Below are positions 24,368 through 31,872 of a stretch of 43,117 bases of DNA, piece after piece; the stretch's first letter is position 1; each line of letters begins with the position of its first letter. The stretch comes from CAYLMM01 sp964384825. Lineage in GTDB: Bacteria; Krumholzibacteriota; Krumholzibacteriia; LZORAL124-64-63. Made by a program: the position numbers and the translations under genes. The notes under the pieces are model-generated. The model was given only the letters and a program-made list of their open reading frames with translations. It had not been told where the DNA came from and did not search any database. Where the stretch lies: contig CAYLMM010000017.1 of NCBI GenBank assembly GCA_964384825.1, forward strand, positions 1-43,117, written 5' to 3'.

Positions 24368-25318
24368 TTGACGCTGCTTGCCGCCCTGCTGCTTTTCATC
24401 GCCGGAGTCGTGTTGCTGGTCGCCGGCGCGTGGGCCCTGGTCGGGGGCGGCGCCCGCCTGGCGCGCCTGCTGGGCGTCTCGTCGCTGGTCGTCGGGTTGA
24501 CGGTCGTGGCCTGGGGCACGTCGGCGCCGGAGCTGGTGGTCTCGCTGGTGGCCGCCCTGCGCGGCAGCTCCGACCTGATGCTGGGCAACGTCATCGGTTC
24601 GAACCTCGCCAACATCGGCCTGATCCTGGGCGTGGCCGCGCTGATGCTGCCGCCCGGATTCGGGCCCGGCCTGTGGCGTTTCGAGATCCCGGCGCTGCTG
24701 ATCGGCACCGGGGTCTTCGCCGCCCTCTGCCTCGACGGCGCCCTGGGACGCGGCGACGGCCTGCTGCTGATGGCGCTGTTCGCGATCTTCACGCTCTGGA
24801 CCTTCCGCCGGGCGCGCGAGGATGGCGCGCGGCGCGGCGGCGCCGGCCCGGACGCGGACGGCCGGGGCATCATGATCTCGACGCTGCTGGTGCTCGGCGG
24901 CTGCGCCGGCCTGGTGGGCGGCAGCCATCTGATCGTGGAATCGGCGACCGAGATCGCCCGGCGTTTCGGCGTCACGGAGATGGTGATCGGCGTGTCGCTG
25001 GTGGCGGTGGGCACGAGCCTGCCCGAGCTGGCCACGACCGTGGCCGCCGCCCTGCGCCGCGACAGCGGGATCGCCCTGGGCAACATCGTCGGATCGAACC
25101 TGTTCAACCTGCTGGCGGTGGCCGGGCCCGCCGCCGCGCTCAGGCCCGTCGGCGATACGACCGGCCTGTTCGGGCGCCATCTGCCGGGGCTGATGGCCGT
25201 GACCATCGCCCTGCCGCTTCTGATGCTGGGACGCAGCCGCATCGGCCGCGTCGCCGGAGTCGTTCTGCTGTCGCTCTACGCCGGGCTGCTGGTCTGGTGG
25301 ATGGGCCTGTTGCCGTGA
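24368..25318 (+). CDS. CaCA-family Na+/Ca2+ (cation/proton) exchanger
   Basis: This is a 316-residue inner-membrane antiporter with the two inverted repeats of the CaCA superfamily. The alpha-1 motif is GTSAPELVVSLVAALRG (50-66) followed by GNVIGSNLANIGLILG (73-88). The alpha-2 motif is GTSLPELATTVAAALR followed by GNIVGSNLFNLLAVAG in the second half. About ten helices are present, with a short central cytosolic loop (ARRGGAGPDADGRG). It would extrude Ca2+ or another cation in exchange for Na+ or H+. The start is TTG 24368, with purine-rich AGAGGAAGAGGA upstream. Its stop lies 23 nt before the chosen start of the pseudouridine synthase gene, and a GTG start there would overlap it as GTGA. Confidence 0.92.
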   Translation: MTLLAALLLFIAGVVLLVAGAWALVGGGARLARLLGVSSLVVGLTVVAWGTSAPELVVSLVAALRGSSDLMLGNVIGSNLANIGLILGVAALMLPPGFGPGLWRFEIPALLIGTGVFAALCLDGALGRGDGLLLMALFAIFTLWTFRRAREDGARRGGAGPDADGRGIMISTLLVLGGCAGLVGGSHLIVESATEIARRFGVTEMVIGVSLVAVGTSLPELATTVAAALRRDSGIALGNIVGSNLFNLLAVAGPAAALRPVGDTTGLFGRHLPGLMAVTIALPLLMLGRSRIGRVAGVVLLSLYAGLLVWWMGLLP

Positions 25319-25341
25319 CCCGCGCTGGAAAGGGACGAGCC

Positions 25342-26133
25342 TTGGCCGAAGAAACGAACAACGACCGGAACAACGGAAACGATGATTCCGACGGGGGGCG
25401 GCCCTATCCCGAGGGCGCCCGCGGTCTGGCGCGGATGATCGCCAAGGCGGGGTACGCCTCGCGCCGGCAGGCCGAGGAGATGGTCCGCTCCGGCAGGGTC
25501 GAGGTGGATCGGCGGCGCGTGCTCGATCCCTTCATGCCGGTGGGGCCCGACGCCGCGATCATCATCGACGGCCAGCCCGTGGTCGAGATCATCCGCCAGT
25601 ACTTCGCCTTCCACAAGCCGCCCGCGGTCGCCACGTCGACCCACGGCGGCAAGCGGACGCGGCTGATCACCGAGTTCTTCCCGAACGACGTGCCGAGCCT
25701 GCGCTGCGCCGGCCGGCTCGACGCCAGCACCACCGGCCTGCTGCTGATCTCGAACGACAGCTCGTGGAACGCCAATGCGGCGGGCGGCTGCGGCTTCGAG
25801 AAGGAGTTCCTGGTGACCGTCTCGGGATCTGTGGCCGAGGCCGAGATCGGGGTGATCGCGGCCGGCATGACCCTGCCGAAGGTCGGAACGCTGCATCCCA
25901 CCCTGGCGGCCCTCGAGGCCCGGGAGGAGAAGAGCAGCGTCGTACGGCTGGCTTTGAACGAGGGGAAGGTCCGCCAGGTCCGCCACCTGTTCACCGCCCT
26001 GCGCCACGACATCCTGGCCATCCACCGGGTGCGGATCGGACCGGTCAGCCTCGGCGAGCTGGCCGAGGGGCATCTGCGGCCGCTGAGCGCGATCGAGATC
26101 GCGGCGATCCGCGACGCCCGACGCGTCGGCTGA
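25342..26133 (+). CDS. RluB/RluE/RluF-type pseudouridine synthase with N-terminal S4 domain
   Basis: This is an RNA pseudouridine synthase of the RsuA/RluB/E/F family, 263 residues. The S4 RNA-binding domain is at about 30-75 (RMIAKAGYASRRQAEEMVRSGRVEV). The catalytic Asp127 lies in GRLDASTTGLLL, the family motif II. EKEFLVTV, the GKVRQVRHLF motif and VRIGPVSLGEL follow in the usual order. It isomerises a uridine in rRNA, 23S or 16S; which site cannot be told from sequence alone. The start is uncertain. TTG 25342 has AAAGGGA about 7 nt upstream. GTG 25315 would overlap the CaCA stop as GTGA and add nine residues. The acidic Asn-rich N-terminal tail (about 5-18) is outside the fold. A strong terminator follows. 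Confidence 0.9.
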   Translation: MAEETNNDRNNGNDDSDGGRPYPEGARGLARMIAKAGYASRRQAEEMVRSGRVEVDRRRVLDPFMPVGPDAAIIIDGQPVVEIIRQYFAFHKPPAVATSTHGGKRTRLITEFFPNDVPSLRCAGRLDASTTGLLLISNDSSWNANAAGGCGFEKEFLVTVSGSVAEAEIGVIAAGMTLPKVGTLHPTLAALEAREEKSSVVRLALNEGKVRQVRHLFTALRHDILAIHRVRIGPVSLGELAEGHLRPLSAIEIAAIRDARRVG

Positions 26134-26178
26134 CTGTCCTGACCGTTTCCGGCGCCCCGCGCGAAGGTGGAAGGCCCT

Positions 26179-26229
26179 GCGCGAAGACGGCCCGCCCCGG
26201 AGATTCCGGAGCGGGCCGTTTCTTCGCGC
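26179..26229. terminator. Long bidirectional terminator hairpin between convergent genes
   Basis: Outer arms GCGCGAAGA / TCTTCGCGC (26179-26187 / 26221-26229), middle arms CGGCCCGC / GCGGGCCG and inner CCGG / CCGG form about 21 bp broken by one C-A mismatch and a TT bulge, with an AGATT loop. It lies between the pseudouridine synthase stop (26133) and the PLP-enzyme stop (26247). A TTTCTT run is on the right for plus-strand transcripts. Confidence 0.75.
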
Positions 26230-26246
26230 GGCGGGATGCGCTCAGG

Positions 26247-27731
26247 TCAGAGCAGCCCCACCATGTCGTTGAACTCGCGGATCCTCTCGTCCCACAGGTC
26301 CGCCTCGGCGAACATCGGGGGCCAGAAGTCCCGGTCCCAGAGCCGGCGCAGGTCTTCGACGTCCTTGGCCTGCTGCTCGACCCAGGTGAAGTACTTGAAG
26401 TTGTGGATCTGCTTGCGGTCCTTGTAGCCCAGTTCCTTCACGTGATCGGCTTCTGTCCCGAGCAGCCAGCGGGCGAAATCGGCCGCGGCGCGGACCTCGG
26501 TGTAGTCGCCGAACTCCTGCCGGTGCTCGACCATGCGGGATTCGTACATCTCCATCGAGTCGGTCAGCGAGGTGAAGATCACGTCCTTGCCGTCCATCTC
26601 GTAGTACTTGGCGGTCTTGATCGCCGACACGAGGTTGCTGATGCTGGAGATGCCCAGCAGATGCAGCTGGCCGGTCAACTCGGCGGGTATGCCGTTGCTC
26701 TCGAGGTAGGCGAGGCCGACCGGGTCGTTGAACAGGCGCATCAGGTCCATGCACTGCTGGTCGTCGACCGCGACCACGAAATCGGTGTTGCGCGGGTTGT
26801 GGATCCAGGGCACGTGCTTGTCGCCGATGCCCTCGATGCGGTGCCCGCCGAAGCCGCAGCGCAGCAGCGTCGGGCACTGCAGGGCCTCGCTGGCGGCGAC
26901 GATCAGGTCGGGATGCAGGGTGCGCAGGTAGTCGCCGGCGGCGATGGTGCCCGCCGAGCCGGTGGCCGACACGTACGAGGCCAGCCGCTCGCCCGGCCGC
27001 GCGATCTTCTGGTAGATCTCCTGGATGATCCCGCCGGTCATGTGGTAGTGCCACTGCGCGTTGCCGAACTCGTCGAACTGGTTGAAGATCACGCATTCGG
27101 GCCGGGTGCGCCGGATCTCCCAGCACTTGTCGTAGATCTCCTTGACGTTCGATTCGCAGCCCGGGGTGGCGATGACCTCGCCGGCCACGCTCTTGAGCCA
27201 CTCGAAGCGTTCGCGGCTCATCTCCTCGGGCAGGATCGCGATCGAGTCGCAGGCCAGCAGATGCGAATCGAAGGCGCCGCCGCGGCAGTAGTTGCCGGTG
27301 CTCGGCCAGACGGCCTTCTGGGTCGTGGGATCGAAGGCGCCGGTGATCAGCCGCGGCACCAGGCAGCCGTAGGCCGCGCCCACCTTGTGCGCCCCGGTCG
27401 GGAACCACTTGCCCACCAGCCCGATGATCCGGCAGTCGACGCCGGTCAGCTCGGGCGGGAATTCCATCCAGTTGCCCTGGTTGTACAGGCCCGTTTCGTG
27501 GTCGTTCTTCCAGGTGATGCGGAACAGGTTCAAGGGGTCGATATCCCACAGTCCGACGCTCTCGAGCTTCTTCTTGATCTTCCCGGGAACCAGCGTCGGA
27601 TCCTTCATCTCGGCCATCGTCGGGATGATGATGTTGCGCTCGCGGCAGCGCTCGGCGGCCTTGCGCCGCACTTCCTCGTTGATGATGGGCAGTTTGTCCA
27701 CGGTCTCGCCTTCACTTTCTCGAAAGTTCAT
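26247..27731 (-). CDS. PLP-dependent beta-replacing enzyme (cysteine synthase / threonine synthase fold II)
   Basis: This is a cytosolic fold-type II PLP enzyme of about 494 residues, larger than ordinary cysteine synthases (300-330). The Schiff-base lysine is Lys116 in PTGAHKVGAAYG, after the strand RIIGLVGKWF. The substrate/cofactor loop PSTGNYCRGGAFD follows (about 144-156), and the phosphate-binding glycine loop is ATGSAGTIAAGDYL. The extra C-terminal part of about 150 residues (SLTDSMEMYESRMVEHR to the end) is helical and has no motif I know. The exact reaction (cysteine, threonine or another beta-elimination/replacement) is unresolved. ATG 27731 has no SD and a -10-like box directly upstream. 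GTG 27701, with GAAGG 7 nt upstream, may be the true start. It is divergent from aconitase. Confidence 0.82.
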   Translation of the reverse strand: MNFRESEGETVDKLPIINEEVRRKAAERCRERNIIIPTMAEMKDPTLVPGKIKKKLESVGLWDIDPLNLFRITWKNDHETGLYNQGNWMEFPPELTGVDCRIIGLVGKWFPTGAHKVGAAYGCLVPRLITGAFDPTTQKAVWPSTGNYCRGGAFDSHLLACDSIAILPEEMSRERFEWLKSVAGEVIATPGCESNVKEIYDKCWEIRRTRPECVIFNQFDEFGNAQWHYHMTGGIIQEIYQKIARPGERLASYVSATGSAGTIAAGDYLRTLHPDLIVAASEALQCPTLLRCGFGGHRIEGIGDKHVPWIHNPRNTDFVVAVDDQQCMDLMRLFNDPVGLAYLESNGIPAELTGQLHLLGISSISNLVSAIKTAKYYEMDGKDVIFTSLTDSMEMYESRMVEHRQEFGDYTEVRAAADFARWLLGTEADHVKELGYKDRKQIHNFKYFTWVEQQAKDVEDLRRLWDRDFWPPMFAEADLWDERIREFNDMVGLL

Positions 27732-27738
27732 CTATAAT
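27711..27738 (+). promoter_or_regulatory. Sigma-70-type promoter for aconitase with internal inverted repeat
   Basis: TTCACT (27711-27716), a 16-nt spacer and a perfect TATAAT (27733-27738) give a predicted start near 27745 and a leader of about 114 nt before the aconitase ATG. The inverted repeat ACTTTC-TC-GAAAGT (27714-27727) overlaps the spacer and lies beside the divergent PLP-enzyme start, so it could be an operator. Confidence 0.55.
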
Positions 27739-27858
27739 ATGTCAACCGACATCGAAACCATGCTTCCGACGATCAGCGGATTCCTTTAAAAGTGATCGCC
27801 GGTCCCGCTACGGTCAACCCCGGGCTGTCATCCCGGTGTTTCCAGGAGGATCCGAGTG

Positions 27859-30123
27859 ATGGAAATCGCGACCACGCCCACCATGGTTCGGGATGTCTAT
27901 GACCGCACCCGCGAGCGCCTGGCGATCGTGCGCGACCGTCTCGACCGCCCTCTGACCCTGGCCGAGAAGGTGTTCTTCGGCCACCTCGACGATCCGCAGG
28001 GGCAGCCGCTGGAGCGCGGCGAGGCCACCCTGGCGCTGCGGCCGGACCGGGTCGCGATGCAGGACGCCACCGCCCAGATGGCCATCCTGCAGTTCATGCA
28101 GGCCGGCCGCGACCGCACCGCGGTGCCGACCACCGTGCACTGCGACCACCTGCTGCTGGCGCACAAGGGCGTCGTCCACGACAAGGCTCACGCCATGGAC
28201 GCCAACCGCGAGGTCTACGATTTCCTCAGCTCGGCGGCCGCCCGCTACGGCATGGGTTTCTGGAAACCCGGATCGGGAATCATCCACCAGATCGTGCTGG
28301 AAAACTACGCTTTTCCCGGCGGGCTGATCATCGGCACCGACAGCCACACGCCCAACGGCGGCGGGCTGGCGATGGCGGCCTGCGGCGTCGGCGGGGCCGA
28401 CGCGGTCGACGTGATGGTGGGCATGCCCTGGGAGGTGAAGCATCCGAAGCTGATCGGGGTGAGGCTGACCGGGGCGCCGAGCGGCTGGACCGCGCCCAAG
28501 GACGTCATCCTGAAGCTCTGCGGCATCCTGACGGTCAAGGGCGGCACCAACGCCGTGGTGGAGTACTTCGGGCCCGGCTGCGAGGCCCTGAGCTGCACCG
28601 GCAAGGCCACCATCACCAACATGGGGGCCGAGCTGGGCGCGACCACCAGCATCTTCCCCTACGACCGGCGGATGGGGGACTACCTGCGCGGCACCGGGCG
28701 CGCCGAGCTGGCCGAGCTGGCCGACGCCGAGGCCGATCTGCTGATCGCCGATCGGGAGGTCGCGGCCGATCCGGAAACGTACTACGACCGCATCGTGGAG
28801 ATCGACCTGTCGGCCCTGGAACCGCACGTGGTGGGGCCGCATTCGCCGGACGTCGCCCGGCCGACCGGCGCGATGGCCGCCGACGTGGAGAAGCACGGCT
28901 ACCCCGAGCAGTTGACCGCGGCGCTGATCGGCAGCTGCACCAACTCGTCGTACGAGGACATCTGCCGCGCGGCCGACGTGGCGCGGCAGGCCAAGGCCAA
29001 GGGACTGAAGATGCGCTCCCCGCTGTGGATCTCGCCGGGATCGGACCAGATCTACGAGACGATCCGCCGCGACGGGCAGCTGGCCGAGCTGGAAGGGATC
29101 GGCGCCAAGGTGCTGACCAACGCCTGCGGCCCCTGCATCGGCCAGTGGAAGCGCGACGACGTGCTCGAGGGCGAGCCGAACTCGATCATCACCTCGTTCA
29201 ACCGGAACTTCCGCAAGCGCAACGACGGCAACCCCGAGACCCACGCCTTCATCGCCAGCCCCGAGGTGGTGATGGCCTACGGCCTGGCCGGGACGCTGAA
29301 GTTCAATCCGGTGAGCGATCCGCTGCTCAGCGGCATGGGCGAGGCGGTGAAGCTGGATCCCCCGGCCGAGGCCGACGACCTGCCCCCCGACGGATTCGTC
29401 GTCGCGGCCGAGGGCTATCAGGCTCCGCCGCAGGACGCGTCCGCCGTCGAGGTGGCCGTCGATCCCGCCAGCGAGCGCCTGGCCCTGCTCGAACCCTTCG
29501 CCCCCTGGCACGGCGGCGACTTCGAGGATCTGCCGGTGCTGATCAAGGCCCTGGGCAAGTGCACGACCGACCACATCTCGATGGCCGGGCCGTGGCTGAA
29601 GTACCGCGGCCACCTCGACCGCATCAGCGACAACATGCTGATCGGGGCCGAGAACGCCTTCAACAGGCGGATCAACAGCGTGAAGGACCAGCTCTCGGGC
29701 GGCTACGGGCCGGTGCCCGCGGTGGCGCGCCGCTACAAGGCCGCCGGCCGGCGCTGGGTGGTCTTCGGCGACGAGAACTACGGCGAGGGCTCGTCGCGCG
29801 AGCACGCCGCGATGGAGCCCCGGCACCTGGGCTGCGCCGCGGTGATCGTGCGCAGCTTCGCCCGCATCCACGAGACCAACCTGAAGAAGCAGGGCATCCT
29901 GCCGCTGACCTTCGCCGATCCGGCCGACTACGACCGCGTGCGCGAGGACGACCGCGTCGCGATCCGCGGCCTGGCCGACCTGGCTCCCGGCGCGCCGCTG
30001 ACCGTCGAGCTGACCCGCGACGACGGCGGAGTCGAATCCTTCGCCGCGGCCCACACCATGACCGCCGAGCAGATCGAGTGGTTCCGGGCGGGGTCGGCGT
30101 TGAACCGGATTCGGGGGGGGTAG
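27859..30123 (+). CDS. Aconitate hydratase, mitochondrial (AcnA/ACO2-like) type
   Basis: This TCA-cycle enzyme interconverts citrate and isocitrate through a [4Fe-4S] cluster. At 754 residues it has the length and order of mitochondrial-type aconitases, not the roughly 890-residue AcnA or AcnB. The cluster cysteines are Cys360 (GSCTNSSYED) and Cys423/Cys426 (NACGPCIGQW). Substrate regions VAMQDATAQMAILQF (66-80), TTVHCDH (91-97), GTDSHTPNGGG (159-169) and the swivel domain SSREHAAMEPRHLG are intact. AGGAGG at 27844-27849 serves ATG 27859 (9 nt) or GTG 27856 (6 nt). The last codons before TAG fall in a run of eight G (30113-30120), so the C-terminal Arg-Gly-Gly is sensitive to slippage or sequencing error. 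Activity is expected. Confidence 0.95.
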   Translation: MEIATTPTMVRDVYDRTRERLAIVRDRLDRPLTLAEKVFFGHLDDPQGQPLERGEATLALRPDRVAMQDATAQMAILQFMQAGRDRTAVPTTVHCDHLLLAHKGVVHDKAHAMDANREVYDFLSSAAARYGMGFWKPGSGIIHQIVLENYAFPGGLIIGTDSHTPNGGGLAMAACGVGGADAVDVMVGMPWEVKHPKLIGVRLTGAPSGWTAPKDVILKLCGILTVKGGTNAVVEYFGPGCEALSCTGKATITNMGAELGATTSIFPYDRRMGDYLRGTGRAELAELADAEADLLIADREVAADPETYYDRIVEIDLSALEPHVVGPHSPDVARPTGAMAADVEKHGYPEQLTAALIGSCTNSSYEDICRAADVARQAKAKGLKMRSPLWISPGSDQIYETIRRDGQLAELEGIGAKVLTNACGPCIGQWKRDDVLEGEPNSIITSFNRNFRKRNDGNPETHAFIASPEVVMAYGLAGTLKFNPVSDPLLSGMGEAVKLDPPAEADDLPPDGFVVAAEGYQAPPQDASAVEVAVDPASERLALLEPFAPWHGGDFEDLPVLIKALGKCTTDHISMAGPWLKYRGHLDRISDNMLIGAENAFNRRINSVKDQLSGGYGPVPAVARRYKAAGRRWVVFGDENYGEGSSREHAAMEPRHLGCAAVIVRSFARIHETNLKKQGILPLTFADPADYDRVREDDRVAIRGLADLAPGAPLTVELTRDDGGVESFAAAHTMTAEQIEWFRAGSALNRIRGG

Positions 30124-30217
30124 GGAGCGGGGGGGCATTTCCATTTCCTCGCACTTCGCCCATCCGCTAGAATTCCCACGCGAAGTCCCGCCCTGTTCCC
30201 GGCCTGATGGGGGTGCC

Positions 30218-31798
30218 ATGACTCTGTTGCGTTTGCGGTCGCCGGCCTTTCTCGTCGCCGGCTTCGCCCTGCTCGCCTTAGCTCCCGCCTTCGCCGACGA
30301 CCCGCCGCCGCCGGCATCCCTCGACCGCTTCGATATCCGGCGCGACCAGTTGTACGATTGCGGCCTGGGCTACGGCCTGGTGAAGGTGATCGTCAGTCCC
30401 GACGGCGGTCGCGCCGCCCTGGTGGCCGAAAGCAGGAAGCAGTACGTCTGGATCGAGGGCGTGGGCAAGGTGGGAACCTACCAGCACGTGATCGACGTCG
30501 CCTTCAGCCCCGACGGCCGGCGCTACGCCTGGCTCGCCTACGACGACGGGAATGTGCTGGCCTTCGTCGACGGCCGGCGGATCGGGAAATACGCCTACGT
30601 GATGGACGAGGAGATCCGGTTCAGCCCCGACGGGAAACGTTACGGCTACATCGTCGCCGAGAACGACAAGGGATTCTTCGGCGACAGAGGCGGCGTGGCG
30701 ACCGGGTTCTACGCCGTGATCGACGGCGTGGCGGGCGAGCCCTTCGGCTTCCTGCCCCGCGACGGCCAGAGCGCGGCGCTGACCTTCAGCCCCGACGGCG
30801 CGCGCGTCGTCCACTTCGCCGGCCGGGGCGACCGGTGCTGGGCCGTGATCGACGGCGAGCCCGGCCCCTGCTTCGACGAGCTGCCGCTCGACCCGGTGTT
30901 CACGGCCGACGGTTCGCTCTGCGCCTACGTCGGCGTCCGCGACGGCGAGCATTACGTGATGGTCGAGGACCGGATGTACGGGCCCTACCCGGAGGTGCCC
31001 GATCTGGTCGCCTCGCCGATGGGGCGCGATCTGGCGTTCTCGGTGCGCGGGCCGAACAGCACGGGCTACATGATGCTGAACGGCCGTCCCCAAGGGGCGT
31101 ACGCGGCCGTTCGCGGTCCCCGTTTCGACCCGGCGGAAGGAAGGCTGGCGTACTGGGCCTCGGATCTGGTCACCGAAAAGTCTTTCGTGGTCTGCGATTC
31201 GTTGCGCAGCGAGCCGGCGTACAGCACCTCGTCGCCCTGGTTCGGCGACGACGGCTCGCTGTTCTACGACGTGATCACCGACGTCTCCGGAACCCGCCGG
31301 ACCTTCCATGTGGACGGCCGCGAGATCGCCCGGGGCGCCGGCAGCTTCGAACATCGATTCATCGACGCTTCGCGCGCCGGCGGACGCACGGCCTGCGGCT
31401 GGACCGGCGAAGACGACCGGATGCATGTGGTCGTCGACGGCGTCGAGTACGACGGCCAGTCCTTCTGCCCGGCCGTGTGGTTCAGCCCCGACGGCGGGCG
31501 TTTCGCGTTCTTCAGCGTCTCGCCCGAGGGCCAGTCGGTGGTGGTCGACGGCGAGCGGCAGGCGGTCTTCGAGCGCATCGGCAAGATTCCCATATTCAGC
31601 CCTGACGGGCGCGACGTGGCCTATGTCGCCCGCGACGATCGTAAGAAGTGGCGCATCGTGGTCAACGGCGCCGTCGGCGAGCCGCTGGACGGCTACCTGA
31701 ACTCCGGCTTCGGCTTCCGGCCCGACGGATCGCTGGCCTGCTACGTGGTCGATCTGCCGGACAAGCTGCTGCGCTTCACCCTGCGGCCGCGGCCCTGA
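30218..31798 (+). CDS. Secreted PD40/WD40-like beta-propeller protein (first of a tandem pair)
   Basis: This is a 526-residue exported protein with a signal peptide at 1-26 (FLVAGFALLALAPAFA). The rest is built from repeated blades with the PD40 core (V/F)SPDGxRxA, often followed by VDGxxxGxY; at least ten copies of the SPDG-type turn can be read. No catalytic motif is present. Similar proteins bind partners or sugars in the periplasm, but none with this exact VDG pattern has a role I can name. ATG 30218 is preceded only by a G-rich stretch. TAGAAT at 30168-30173 is a possible -10. The neighbour downstream is a paralogue, so the pair probably arose by tandem duplication. Confidence 0.8.
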   Translation: MTLLRLRSPAFLVAGFALLALAPAFADDPPPPASLDRFDIRRDQLYDCGLGYGLVKVIVSPDGGRAALVAESRKQYVWIEGVGKVGTYQHVIDVAFSPDGRRYAWLAYDDGNVLAFVDGRRIGKYAYVMDEEIRFSPDGKRYGYIVAENDKGFFGDRGGVATGFYAVIDGVAGEPFGFLPRDGQSAALTFSPDGARVVHFAGRGDRCWAVIDGEPGPCFDELPLDPVFTADGSLCAYVGVRDGEHYVMVEDRMYGPYPEVPDLVASPMGRDLAFSVRGPNSTGYMMLNGRPQGAYAAVRGPRFDPAEGRLAYWASDLVTEKSFVVCDSLRSEPAYSTSSPWFGDDGSLFYDVITDVSGTRRTFHVDGREIARGAGSFEHRFIDASRAGGRTACGWTGEDDRMHVVVDGVEYDGQSFCPAVWFSPDGGRFAFFSVSPEGQSVVVDGERQAVFERIGKIPIFSPDGRDVAYVARDDRKKWRIVVNGAVGEPLDGYLNSGFGFRPDGSLACYVVDLPDKLLRFTLRPRP

Positions 31799-31872
31799 AC
31801 CGGCGGCGCCCCGTTTCGCAGCGGCGCGGCGCCCGAATCGTGAATCCCGAACCCGCCCGATCCGGAGGGGAC

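Noticed and set aside
20308..25242. 1644-residue open frame on the minus strand
   Set aside because: It runs antisense through the metalloprotease, DUF503, cyclase and CaCA genes, all of which show real domains. Its translation is Arg/Gly/Asp/Val-rich noise typical of the reverse frame in GC-rich codons.
27738..27752. Consensus TTGACA on the minus strand near 27745
   Set aside because: It abuts the TATTAT box with no spacer, and the next box at 17 nt is CGAGAA, so it does not form a promoter pair.
30113..30120. G8 run at the aconitase 3' end as a frameshift
   Set aside because: It lies in the last two codons before the stop and the protein is full length, so even a slip would change only the tail.
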